Source: Clarkia xantiana subsp. parviflora
Lineage: Eukaryota; Streptophyta; Magnoliopsida; Myrtales; Onagraceae
Length of the DNA: 64,000 nt
Direction: 5' to 3'
Assembly: GCA_036873135.1 (NCBI GenBank)
Contig: JAPTYO010000001.1
Coordinates: 24,047,774-24,111,773 of the forward strand
Below are positions 11,518 through 23,255 of this stretch, one piece after another. The translations under genes were made by a program, and so were the position numbers. The notes beneath the pieces were generated by a model, which saw nothing but the letters and a program-made list of their open reading frames with translations, was not told the origin of the DNA and searched no databases. Positions within the stretch are counted from its first letter, which is position 1, and every line of letters starts with the position of its first letter.

Positions 11518-13967
11518 TCAGTGTCTCCATCTCTTCAAGTGTCCATCCTTCATGTATGGCTCCAGAAATCCAATGAACTGAAAATACACGGAAAAAAATT
11601 GGACTTGTTCATCATTAATAACTACAGCAAATATTGCCGGATTTGTATCAGATTACTGACATGAACAACAATACTACCTTGGAACCATCTTCAGACCACC
11701 TCGCACCGTAGCCATCGACATCTCTTATCTCGAATACAATTCCATGTGGTGGCACAATATGCAGATTCAACCAGCAGCAAGATGAGATCAAGCGAGTGAT
11801 AATGTCCATTGCAGCCTTATTCTTCACAGAATCTGGATAGCAAACAACATCTACTATCATAAAGAAACTAAAACCCGAAAACTTGAGGAAGAAGGAAGGA
11901 GAGATCATGAAATGGCTCACCACTTCCATCAAGACCTCCCCAGTATTTATCACTACTTCTACTGCAGTGCTTAGTTAAAGCCCGGGCACCGTCAGTCAAT
12001 GTGCTACTTTTGACCTCACAACAACAATGACAAGATTCATCAACAAAAACTGCATCACTTCTTGAACAACAAAGGAAAAATATAAATAAATCTTACATTG
12101 GGATTATAGGGCGTCTGAAATGCAGAGAGAAGAGTAGATTTCGGTGGAGGAAGTGATTCAGAGACTGTTCCTGTAGTATGAACGAACCCTAGAAGGTTTT
12201 GAACACCTCCATAGCTTAGTCCCTGCAACAATATATATATTCCATTGAAGTCAAACACGAGAAATAAATGGAAGATTTATGATATGAAGAACGATAATAC
12301 TTACAGATAATATTCTAGCCAAGGATATGTAAGGCTGTAGAAATGGCTTTGAAACACGAATTGCTAGCACTCCATTGGACATTTCCTTCTCCTCTGTGTA
12401 GAATTTTCTGTAGATATGTACACCTGGAAAGTAGCAAGAACCAAATTTTATCAATATGCAATTTCAGACTTCTGAATGATCGTCTGATTTTTATAAAGCA
12501 GTTACCTTCATCGATGGAATCAACTCCTGGAAGTACTTTGCTGAGACTCTCTGCTTCCAACATCTCACTGAATGAAGAGTACCTGACAATATCCTACCAA
12601 TACGACTATGAAAGTCAAAACCGTATTTTTTTACCCGAAAAAAGGCAGCAAGGATAGTCAACCTGCCATTACCTTAACCTCAAGAACCAAACACTTATTG
12701 ACAAGAATAAACGCACCTGATGTAATGCTGAAATGAAACCAAGAAAACTCATTACACTTTCCAATCAAAAGAGGAAAAACAGAATTCTTACACAATTGGC
12801 TGCAGTTAGACAAAGTTCTACAAGGAATTTAGGCACTAAAGAACTTGAAGATGCAACCAAAATGAGAGGCTATCCAATTAATTCAACAATTCAACTTGAA
12901 AGAGTGGTTTAGCAGATTCAGGTGCAGCTGCTCTAATGATGAATCAGAAGCAGAAACAAGAAAAGATTCAAGGAGTTTCTCGTATGAAACAATACCAGTT
13001 ATAGTTACCAGTAGCACATCTCCCTTCAACTGTCTTGTTTCCATCTATACGTATCAAGATAAAATATTTGATTAAAACGTAATCTGGAGCAAGAAGTCAG
13101 CACATATATTAAGGAAGACCTCAAAGAAGATAAAAACCTTTCAGTTGTGTAAAGAAAGGCTCCTGCACGTGAATCTCAAAGTCTACACTTTCCAAAATCT
13201 GTAGAAAAATGTCAACAAGTAGATTCTGGAAATAAGTATGGTTTTTCTGACTTCAATCTGGTAATGTAAATTAAACCAACCTACAAGGACACATACGTTC
13301 AGCAGTTCTGTTCCCTTTTCCAGAATCAATTCGTCCAAGTGTGTCATTGTACTTGCACGGTCTTCTTCATCAAATAACTTCACTTTCTTATTGCTACTAA
13401 TCATTGTTCCGCAGTGTATTGATTCTGCTAAAGACATTGCCAGATGCTTGTATAAAGGATAAGGAGGGACTCCTTCAAAACACACTGTAAGATTTGATTC
13501 AGCAAACTACAAACTCCTCAGTGAAGGAAACAGGGAGATTTCTAACGTTTTATTTTGTTTCCTAACAGAGGGATTCCGAAAAAAATTCAACTTTAAACAA
13601 AGGCTGTAACTTCTGATTCACCAAATAATCCATTTCATTTCAGAAATTAAAGCACAATCGAAGGTAAAACAAATATTGTTTCTCAGAACAACTGAAACTT
13701 GTAATTTTCCCGGGGCTATCTTCGTTTCATATCTAGTCAATTTTGTGGGAAACCATTACCAGGTAAAGAAGAAGAAGAAGAAGACGATGCAGCGGGGCCG
13801 TGAGGATCTTCTCTGAGGAGAGCAGAGCAGTAATCTACGGAGAGGCTGAGATCAAAATCTAGGGTTACGGTCTGGGATGCGTGAGATTGAAGAGTGGATT
13901 TGAGCAGCTCCTCCATGCAGTCCCTGAGCTTCACAGGCTTCAGTCCTGGTGAAGACGGTTCTCCCAT
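11518..13967 (-). CDS. ASCH-domain protein, plant nuclear gene, 11 exons
   Basis: My model joins 13967-13760, 13484-13297, 13198-13138, 13044-12996, 12727-12673, 12593-12506, 12423-12305, 12222-12097, 12014-11921, 11832-11678 and 11577-11518. This gives 400 residues with every junction in frame and GT-AG. Residues 1-60 start MGEPSSPGLKPVKLRDCMEE, followed by a run of seven serines. Residues about 148-255 look like an ASCH domain (activating signal cointegrator homology, a PUA-like fold thought to bind RNA), with KTVEGRCATGNY, LVNKCLVLEV and FYTEEKEMSNGVLAI. A conserved C-terminal module (LTDGARAL, CCWLNLHIVPPHG, DGYGARWS) ends the protein. The best match I recall is Arabidopsis At2g20410, an RNA-binding ASCH domain protein. 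Its exact role is not known to me. The gene looks intact. The shortest exon is 49 bp. Confidence 0.85.
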
Positions 13968-14346
13968 TTCCGAAGTTCTACAACCCTAACTGCAAATCTT
14001 GCGACCGGCTAACCTTTTGAAGATGCAGCCAATATCGTAAGAACTGTTACTAATAAATTCATCCAACTTGCAAAGCAAATTAAAACAAAAATCACAGGAA
14101 TGGTTATTCAAAAATATAATAATTTATTTAACCATATAGTTATTTCTTGAATATTACAAATCCAAATTACATCTTTCACAATAATCAAATTGAAAAATAA
14201 ACAAAATCAAATATTTCTTTGTATGTTTCAACACAACATCTCTCCCTCTTTTGGTGGATGCAGTTGATAAGTATATGTTCTTGTATATGTTGTACATGTT
14301 TGATGTTTCCATGTATGTATATCTAAGCTTGGAGAACTCAGAGATC
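13968..14346. other. intergenic between two minus-strand genes
   Basis: About 380 bp that must hold the promoter and 5' UTR of the ASCH gene and the 3' UTR of the membrane-protein gene. The stretch 14100-14230 is AT-rich. No TATA box could be fixed with confidence. Confidence 0.5.
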
Positions 14347-17187
14347 TCAAACCACAGTGGTTGGATCCCCGTCTTCTATCGAGTAAGGATTTGTCGAACC
14401 ACCCAAGACATGGTTGTCTCGTTCATGCAGAGCTTTTCTTGACCACAAAGTTACCAGAAACACCATCACGATACCCAGAAACGACATCCCAGCCCACACC
14501 ATCTGTGCATACCTCTTCAACGGCTTGCAGTGTTGAATGATGATTTCAGAGAAGGCTTCTTTCACGGATTGACACTCGATCAAGCTCTCCATTCCTGGAT
14601 ATGCATTGAGAAGGCTCTGGATTGAGCTCGTGTAAGCTTCCACTGTCTGGTAATCGCTTGTGGAGATGAGTACGCCGCCCGTGCAGTTGGGATCAGTACA
14701 AGCGACGAGTTTCAACACCTTTGTTTAAGATTCATAACATTAATTAAATCAGTTGTTTGAGGTTTTAAGACAATTGATCAAGTCATGTAATATTAAGTTA
14801 GACAATGGATTCACCTTTGGAATTTCGCTGATAGGGATTGTGTTTGGAGGGCAATTATCGGGTTGATACTGATATTCAGGTGGCGCCGTGAAAGGGTTGC
14901 AAACTTTGGGTAGACCTTGTTGCATAGACGATATGTTCTTATTTACCTGCATGCAGATAGATGATCAAAGACTTTCTAAGAAGAATAATGGTAGAATTTT
15001 TTTAATGAAGATTATTTTTCATTTTAGAGAATTGCTATGGTTAAAATATCCTGCATCACTTACATTTTCTGAAACATTTTTACCTTTGAGACTAAGTTTG
15101 GCTCTAAATTTCAAATTTTGCAGAATTACCAAAACAGTCAAATAAAAGGTTGATGATAGTAAGTAAATTCTACCTGGATAACCATGTTGTAGATTCCAGC
15201 ACTGACATCGGATAACACAGGCTTGGCCGAAAGTAACTCCTCGCACGGCAGAATGGAGCTCAAGCTATTGTTGTTGGGGTTCTGTTGGAAGTTCTCAAGA
15301 GCTGTGCATGTATCAGTAGAGAAGCTGTTCCAACAAAAAAAATTGTCCTTTATTGAACATGCATGCATATGGAGCTAGTTTTGATTAAAACAGTGAATCT
15401 GAAGCAAAGATGTCGGATTTACTTGTCAAGAAAGAAATACAAGCCGAAGAAGATCCAGCAGAGGACTGTCAGCAACCAACATAGTATGATTAACCTGCAC
15501 AACAAAAACAAGAACATGTTTTTAAGGTTTAGAATCATCATATATGAAGAAGTTGTTAAAAATGTTAAACTTTTGATTCTTCGAGTTATGTACCAGTAGA
15601 GCGGTTGCTGCAACTTCAAGAATCCAATAACTATAAAAAAAAACACATATTTAATTTGATGAAGAATTAATATTAATGCACATTGTAGCTAATTAATTAA
15701 TATGAGTTTATAGTATGAAGAAGCTGAAGAGAAGAATGTACCTGACAAAGCTATGGCAGCAACCAAGATCATGGAGATGATGACAGTTGTTACAATGTAA
15801 CTGCATCCAATTTAGCAATATATATATTAGAAGCAATATATGGAGAGGATTTGAGAATTATAATTAGTTATTAAAGGTTTAAGACTAGAAATGTAGTTAG
15901 TTACACAATGTTGAGGCCTTTATGGATCAATTTTCTGTTCTTTGAGGCTTGTTGCTGAATAACAGCAGCTTCTGAGTCGAGTCTCTGTGAAGTGGTGGCG
16001 AGGAAGCCTGAGGCACTATCTGCTGATGTGGTAACGCTGGTGCTGCCATTGGATTCTTCAAGTGAAGTTTTGATGTCCTTCATCGCGCCTGTCGTGTTGT
16101 AAATGGTCTCTGATGCCTCGTTTGCCGTCTCCATGATGATGTTCACAATTGTGTTGGCCCGGGAATGGAACTTTGCATTGCCTCCAAGAACTAACCCTAC
16201 TGCAACTCTGTAGATATAATCACAAACTGTACACCTCAAACTCAAGCTAATTGATAAAAAAAAATTAGTGAATGTTTGGTTAGTTAATATGTATGAAATA
16301 ATATCCAACTTACATTGCTAAGAGAGTGAAGAAGAAGGCAATGACAATAGGCCATAGGTAACACTGCTTGTCACAAGTTGATCTCTTATTCTTCTTCTTC
16401 TTTTTCTCATGTTGCTTATTATTGTTAACTTTACTTCCAAGGAAGCAGCTAACGAATAATACGTAGCCACCGAATGCCAATCCCAGCAGAAGCCAAAGCA
16501 CACCCATTGAGTAGCCATATATTCCAGTGAATATTGTTGACTGCAGCCATAGCAAGGTGTAACAATGTTAAATTTTTAAGCATATAATTTTTTTACATAA
16601 AAGTTACCCAAACTTAGTTTACTTTACAAAAAAAAAAAAATAATAATCCGAGCTTTGAAGTTTTTTTATTTTGATACATGTATGTACTTTTAAAAGTGGG
16701 GTAAAATTCTACCTCCTTCCTTCCGTAAATAATTGATTTTTTATTTTTTTTGTTTCCAGTCATTAATAATGAATGGATGGAGGTAGGATTATTATGTCCC
16801 ATTCCATCTGTCTAAAAGTAAAAATTGAAAAATGAAAGTAGGAGGAATTATGTTTTGTAAAGTTGGGATAATATTGAATTGAATGGGTATGGTATGACTT
16901 ACGGTCCAATAGTGGTGGTTGGTGAGGTTATAGCCTCCTCGATACTTCCTAAGGTTGTCGAATGGGTCGACACGGACAGTGTTGTCTGGGTGGTTTATGG
17001 GATACGAAGCATTATTGTCATTGGTAATGTTAGTGCTGCTATTAATTTCAACCACATTCCTCCTTCCTTGTTCATGGAATAGTAGACTGTCTCTGTCTGC
17101 AGCAATTAGAGAAGAAGAAGAGAAGGCCACAAGGATCATCAGCGTTATCATAATGGGCCGGCCCATTATTCCTTGTTTCGAGCCCAA
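14347..17187 (-). CDS. multi-pass plant membrane protein (At2g25270-like), 9 exons
   Basis: My model joins 17187-16903, 16540-16314, 16207-15905, 15800-15742, 15630-15594, 15494-15423, 15324-15174, 14946-14815 and 14718-14347. This gives 545 residues with all junctions in frame. Residues 1-29 form a signal peptide (hydrophobic core IMITLMILVAFSSSSLIAA). A second Met at residue 8 is an alternative start. Membrane segments lie at about 97-130, 155-180, 271-295, 300-330 and 492-514. Between them is an extracytoplasmic region with paired cysteines (CEELL, CNPF, CQSV) and several N-glycosylation sites. The motif DPFDNLRKYRGGYNLTNHHYW after the signal peptide is typical of the uncharacterised Arabidopsis At2g25270/At1g80540 family. 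The function is unknown. A basic lysine-rich loop follows the first membrane segment. Confidence 0.83.
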
Positions 17188-19258
17188 AAGACCTGCCCCG
17201 TAAAATATATGGGTTTAGAAAATTAAACAAAAAAAATTCGGTGCAAAATTAGGCACCGTAGCTTGACCATTTCCACCACTTCACACCTTCTTTTCTTTCC
17301 ACCCATCCACTACTGAAAACTTATAAACAGTGCTAAATTTACACTAATGTATGGGTATATATATACAATCTATGATATGATTTTTACCCAAAAAAAAATC
17401 TATGATAATGATAACAATTTTTTTTTAATTAAAAAAATCTATAGATATATGCTATATATAAATAAGGTATCACAATTATTAATTAATTATTATAATAATT
17501 ATGAGGGGATTCCTTTAACTTTTTGGTTACTAGTTTAATGATGAGGAGAGAAAATGACAAGATGATCGATGGGCGTTTGAAGCTACCTTACCCTTTTAAT
17601 CCCCTTCTACATCTATGTCTATCTACCTATATAGAAGAAGCAACGCAATGCTTTATACTCTTAAAAGTGGTCTTCTTTTGTTAATGTATGTATGACAAAT
17701 TCTCATTGGTTTACTTATATATATATATATAATAAAATGACAAAATTAGTATGGTCTCTCTCTATATATATAATTAATTATGTACATGTATCTATTTATA
17801 TATCCATATTTAATACAAAATATAGTACTTGTATAATAATAATCTATATAATACATGGTCATGTGTTTATAAATGATTTATTTATTTAAGGTATCCAACA
17901 AACTCTACTGCATATATATATATATAGCAACTTATATATAAAAAATATTGGCTGCCCTTAATAATCCAAATGCGAAACCTGACATTATATTTTTTAGTAA
18001 AATATAAAACCTGACAAAGAGTTGTGAGATCATATTTATCTGCTCTAAAACCAACTCTGTCAAGTAGAGAGAGAAAAGAAAGATTATTATTATTGGATAA
18101 AGATAATATACAGTAGGACTTAGGAGTAGTTTTTTTTTTTAGGTAAAATAGTAGTAGTTAATTAGTGATGTAGTAATATGTAGTTGTCACATGTGGAGTC
18201 GAATAAATATGATTAACGTGATTGGGTTGAGTGCAATTCATTCATTCATAGTTTTAGGGTTTTGATTGATGTGCAGAAAACCGGCAGCTTTTCGTGGAGA
18301 ATTCAAAGAGTCGTTCCTGGTGATCATCACTTAGAAAACGTAAAAACATAAACATGAGTTTTTCTGTATGAACACCCAGAAAGAAAGCGTTTCACACACA
18401 GCTCAATCATCTAAACAAATTTCATCATATATACTCCATAATTCATCATATATACGTATATATATATAGAGAGGGAGATTAATTATTACCAGAGAAACGG
18501 AGATGATATGTTGGATTCTCAATAGCCACGACGCACTTGATGATTTGTAAACACCATATATATTATAGGACGATATAGCTCGCTAGCCTTGAAGCTTTTG
18601 ATATATATATATCTTCAAATGTCTCTGTCTGGTTTCTGGTATATAGAAGAAGCCTTAATTAGTTTAGTTCCTCTCTTATTATAATAATCATGCCTCTATC
18701 TATCTATTAGAAGTGTCTGTTCTGTGTGGTTTGTAAAGAAGTGAAGAAATATGTGTTATAAAGAAGACGTACAGGTGAAGAAATATATATACAGTTAGAG
18801 AGATAGAGAGAGAGAGAGAGAGACAAGCTAAGCTAGAGAAGGTTCTATTGGGCATATCAAATCCAATTCGGATATTAATTGTGTGTTTTTTTAATTACAA
18901 ATAAAGGGAATAATTGAAGAAACGAACCTCAACCCTGACGATCTCCAAATTATATAAAAACATTTTTAATCCATTCAATTCAATTCAATAAATGAAAAGA
19001 AATCCCATTTGACCAACAAAACCGTGTCAAACCCTTCTTTTATCTTATGGCGTTCTTTCTAGCTAGGCTAGCTAGTGAGGTAGTTTTTCGTCAACTTAAT
19101 CCACTATATATATACTTACTATATAAAATTCAACAACCCCGCCCACTTTAACATAATTGCTTTCCCCTCAACAATTACATCTTATATTATACCAAATTTT
19201 TTATGACTTATATATATAATCATGTATAGCAATTAGTAGCGATATATATATATATATA
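17188..19258. other. AT-rich intergenic region upstream of the membrane-protein gene
   Basis: No coding similarity was found on either strand. It contains AT microsatellites (about 17715-17735, 18455-18475) and a GA tract at about 18800-18830. GA/CT tracts are common near plant promoters. The minus-strand promoter and any 5' UTR exon of the membrane-protein gene should lie at the left side, but no single TATA box stands out among many AT runs. Confidence 0.5.
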
Positions 19259-21140
19259 CTAGAGAATGCGCGCGCGGTATAAAAAATATTTATTTTATTA
19301 TTGTAGTTTAAATGATTATATTTAATTAATGTTTTCACAAAATAGGTGTAAATAAAAAAGTAAAATCTAAAACATGATTTATTATTGTAATAGTCTTTCA
19401 TTAGTTTTAACATTCTTTAATTTTTCATGTCAAATACATTAATAGCAATATAATTATATCAATAAAAATATTATTAACTATTTAATAAAATATATATATA
19501 TATATATGTTTATTTTTATTTTGTTATCCACAAAATGGATGTCAATGAAAGAAAAATATAAGGCAAGGTTGATTATTATAGTAGTCTAAATAATTTTCTT
19601 AGATATTAACAGTCATATTTTCGTTAATTTTATTAATTAAAACATTATTGTTAACACAAATAATAAATCAATATAAAGGTATAATAATATTGTAGGCGAT
19701 ACAATAAGAAAGTATATAAATTAATTTAATTGTAACAAATAAGTAGAGTTAGTATTAATTATTAAATGAAACAGTTTGTATGATTGTCTGAGAAAATTTA
19801 AAGCAATTCTAAGCATTGTATGTGTACACATGACAATGTCTTATCATCGGCAAGATATATAGATTGATGTGGAACAATGAGATGATTCAATTTTGATATG
19901 AAATTATTTCACTTTATTACTTGACACCTTAATATACAAATCATAAACCCTAGAGATCAAAACCGTGCTTTGCGTGGAGATTAAATTTAAAGTTGATGAA
20001 ATTCGTTTAGCCAAATATTGATTTAACTAAAAAATGACACGATATAAAAATATGTGTATCTATTGATAAAGTTATTGGATAATAATTAACATGAGTTGAA
20101 AAAACGGAAGATATTAATCATTACTAATATGATGTTATATTATGGTTTTAATTGAATTATTATGATGTTTATTATGATATATTGACCATGTGAATACTAA
20201 ATAAAAAATATTTTTTTATTAGAAGTTGTAACTATTTTTAGAATAATTATTATTTTTGGTGAGTTTAAGAAATACATAAAAATTATAAATAAATCTATTA
20301 ATAACGTTGTTATTAATTTCGGGCTTTATAATAAAATTTATGTTTTAAATCTATAATTAGGCATACGATAATATTATAATATTAGTAACTATCTTGGATA
20401 ATATTTTTTCTTGTAATAAAATATATATAATTATAATTAAGTAAATGATAATGAAATTATATTATTGTGTATGTAATTTATTATTAGTTTATAGTTTTAT
20501 ACGTTAATATTATGAGAAATCAAAACTTTTGTACAAATGAGATCTATCATTTTATTTATATTATAAATAAAATTTTACATGAGATGTGATTATATAATCT
20601 TTTTTTTTTAAACGATAAAATATTTATAAAATTATAATAAAAAAAAGAGGCGAGATTATATAACGTAAACAAAGAGGTGAGATATTATATAACAAAGAGG
20701 CGAGATATTATATAACATACTTTTTTTATAATAGTTTTATATGTATAATTATAAGTTAAGTACATAATAATAAATCTATAATGGTATGTATAATATATAT
20801 ACATGTAAATTATAGTTCTATATATTTATAATAAATTACATGATAATAAATTTATATTTTGGCCACAAAAAAATTTATATTAGTATTTATATAATATATA
20901 TACATTATGATTAATTTAACTCTTATAATTAACATATAGCTTTATAATATATTACAACTAATGAGACTAAAAATTTATGTGTCATGTTTATAAATCAAAT
21001 TATATTATAATATAGAGAGATATATAATTTATAAATATAAACAAATGATATACTCTAGAAACATAGGCATGAATTCAAACTTACAAGTAATAATAGTAAT
21101 AATATACTCTAGAACCACGTGATCCATAATGAATAATTCT
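19259..21140 (-). mobile_element. possible Helitron or AT-rich Helitron-derived tract
   Basis: At 19259 the plus strand reads A then CTAGAGAATGCGCGCGCGG. On the minus strand this is a GC-rich run followed by TTCTCTAG and then T, the layout of a Helitron 3' end (short GC hairpin, CTAG, insertion in AT). The DNA to the right is strongly AT-rich, non-coding, and has internal near-repeats (for example around 19310-19420 and 19520-19630). I could not find the matching 5' TC end, so the right boundary given here is only the end of the AT-rich tract. Confidence 0.3.
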
Positions 21141-21904
21141 TTTTATTATAGTTTTAATTTTTAATTTTTTTTAGTTTTAATAATTTGTTTGACACACGAT
21201 GAAATGAATGAATAATCAAGCTAATTATTATGCGCATTCAATTCACTTATAAGAAAACAGATTCTTTCCAACAAATTTAATAGTGGAAATGGTCAAAAAT
21301 CTACAAAAGCATTCGAGTCAAGCCAAGTGACCTCTCTACTCTCTAGTCTTCCCCTCTAGCTAATAGTCGTACATATATTTATTTGCCGCATTTTCAGTTT
21401 AATATTATATATAAAAGTATAAGAATTTCATATTACTTTCTAAAAGAAACAACAATTTCGTAAACTTCTCGCACAAAGAACCACACCCAAGTATATATAA
21501 CCAACTTTATATGTAGCTATATTGGACGTATTATCCTTTTATTTTTCCAGCATATATATATACCGAAAGGACACCAAATATTAACTTTTCATCTCCGCGT
21601 GCTCTTCAATGGAACCACATTATATAATTAATTAAGCTCATATAAGGAAAAAAAAAGGGTAGATAATATACAAACTAAGTTATTCTTTTCTTCTTTCAGA
21701 AAATAAGAATAAGAAAAAAAAAGTCCCAAAGAGACTGCCTTTTCTTTCTTTTTCTATTTTTTTTTTTCAAAAAAAGAGTCCATCAATTCAGTTATTTCAA
21801 TATAACAAATATGGAATTAACCATATAAATAGTGTAGCGGATCAAACGTACAAGACTTAGAATTAAAACTCCGCTTAGTCTTGAGTGAAAATAGAAAACA
21901 TATT
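21141..21904. other. intergenic flank of the gypsy element
   Basis: AT-rich DNA with homopolymer runs (for example near 21700-21770). Nothing coding is seen. The last five bases, ATATT, are the target duplication of the gypsy element. Confidence 0.5.
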
Positions 21905-22642
21905 TGTTGGATCACGGGCGAAGCTCCGTTACGTTCTTGACAGAAAGCTTGAACTCCTGGGCTCCGCGTAATCCTGCAAAAGGGGATGACCTGGGTGGTG
22001 ACCCAGAATCCCTCTCCGATGCCTAAATGAGTGTATGATCAATGAGGTGGTAAGCAGTAATCTAAGTTCGTATTAGAATGTGTTTTCTGAGGTAACTTCC
22101 TCCTTTATATAGGAGGGGAAGTTACTCAGTTACCTGTGACCGTGCCTGGCCGTTTTACTCATGATTCCGCATATCTCGTTCGGGATTCTGTATATCTCGC
22201 CCCACGCTCCGCGTATCTCGCCCATACTCCGCGTATCTCGGGCACGCCCTGCGTATCTCGGGGGAGGTTTATCTGTATCTTGGCCGTCTTCCCACTACTC
22301 TATCTAGTAGGCGGGTTTCTCGGTCTTATCCTCTGATCACAAGTCCCAACTCCTGTCGGGGACTCCAGAGTTATCTCATTCTAGGTCACCACCCAGGACC
22401 CTTTGTCTCACGAGACAGGTCCAGCCTCCTCGGGGCTTTTATTATCGGGGCCTTCACAAAGGCATATCGGGGCCTACTCAGAGGCTTCTTGTCGGGAGCA
22501 TTCAGCCCATATATCGGGACCGCTAAGGTCGGGACCCTTCGTACTGGGTTTCTGGGCCTTCCAGGCCTTTCACGAGGCCCACTGGACTTACTCGCCGTCT
22601 AATGACTGTTAACGGGGCTAACGAGTACATCGGAACCCATCA
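21905..22642 (-). repeat. left LTR (3' LTR) of the gypsy element
   Basis: 738 bp, TG at the left end and CA at the right end on the plus strand. It contains a palindromic core promoter (22092-22125) and, at about 22160-22270, five short direct repeats around CCGCGTATCTCG. It is nearly identical to 32469-33205. Confidence 0.93.
22092..22125 (-). promoter_or_regulatory. palindromic TATA region of the gypsy LTR
   Basis: The arms GTAACTTCC and GGAAGTTAC flank CTCCT/AGGAG and a central TATATA. On the minus strand the TATATAA box fits transcription of gag-pol from the LTR. An identical copy lies at 32656-32689 in the 5' LTR, the functional promoter. Confidence 0.6.
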
Positions 22643-22653
22643 TTTGCCCCCAA
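22643..22653 (-). other. polypurine tract of the gypsy element
   Basis: The minus strand reads TTGGGGGCAAA directly before the TG of the 3' LTR, the expected plus-strand primer. Confidence 0.65.
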
Positions 22654-23083
22654 GACATGGGGGACTTTCAGTCCGTCATGTCTTTCAATTCCAGACCTCC
22701 TGACCTCATCGTCGGAGACTTTTGTCTTCATACCTCCCGATACTGCCATCGGAGGCTTTTGTCTTCATACCTCCCGATACTGCCATCGGAGGCTTTTGCC
22801 TTGAGCACGATCCTTGAATAACTTAGCTTCTCTCTTATGATTGCCTTGGGCCCACTGAACTCTAAGGGCAGTTGCCAAATCCGAGGAAACTCCTCGGTTA
22901 CTACAACATTAAATGCTGGGGATTATGAAACGACGCCCAAACCGGCGTGGCTGCTGCTTTCTGAAAAAGCACTCATTACGTCACCAACGTCTCTTCCGTA
23001 CCGTCCCCATAATCTCGACGATCAAGATTGAATCGTTTCGTCTTCAACGGTCCAGATTGAATCCGTCCAGTTGTCCTTTTGCT

Positions 23084-23090
23084 TATAAAA
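23084..23090 (+). promoter_or_regulatory. TATA box of the antisense ORF
   Basis: TATAAAA at about 170 bp before the ATG of the antisense ORF at 23256, in the sense of that ORF. It lies in the internal spacer and not in the LTR, so the antisense gene seems to have its own promoter. The next 165 bases would be its 5' UTR. Confidence 0.5.
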
Positions 23091-23255
23091 GCTTTAACCC
23101 TGGCACTATTCACTTCTTCTTCACCGTTTCAATTTCTGGAAGTTCTGCCATTTTCGAACCCGAAGCTTCTTCCCCAAGTTTCTTTTGCTCTTCAAGTGAT
23201 CCAAAGCCTTCAACCCTCCCGATCCTTCTTCATCTTCTCCAAGCAATCATCAGCA

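Noticed and set aside
12343..12657. Plus-strand frame over exons 6-7 of the ASCH gene
   Set aside because: It is the complement of conserved exons on the minus strand and has no support of its own.
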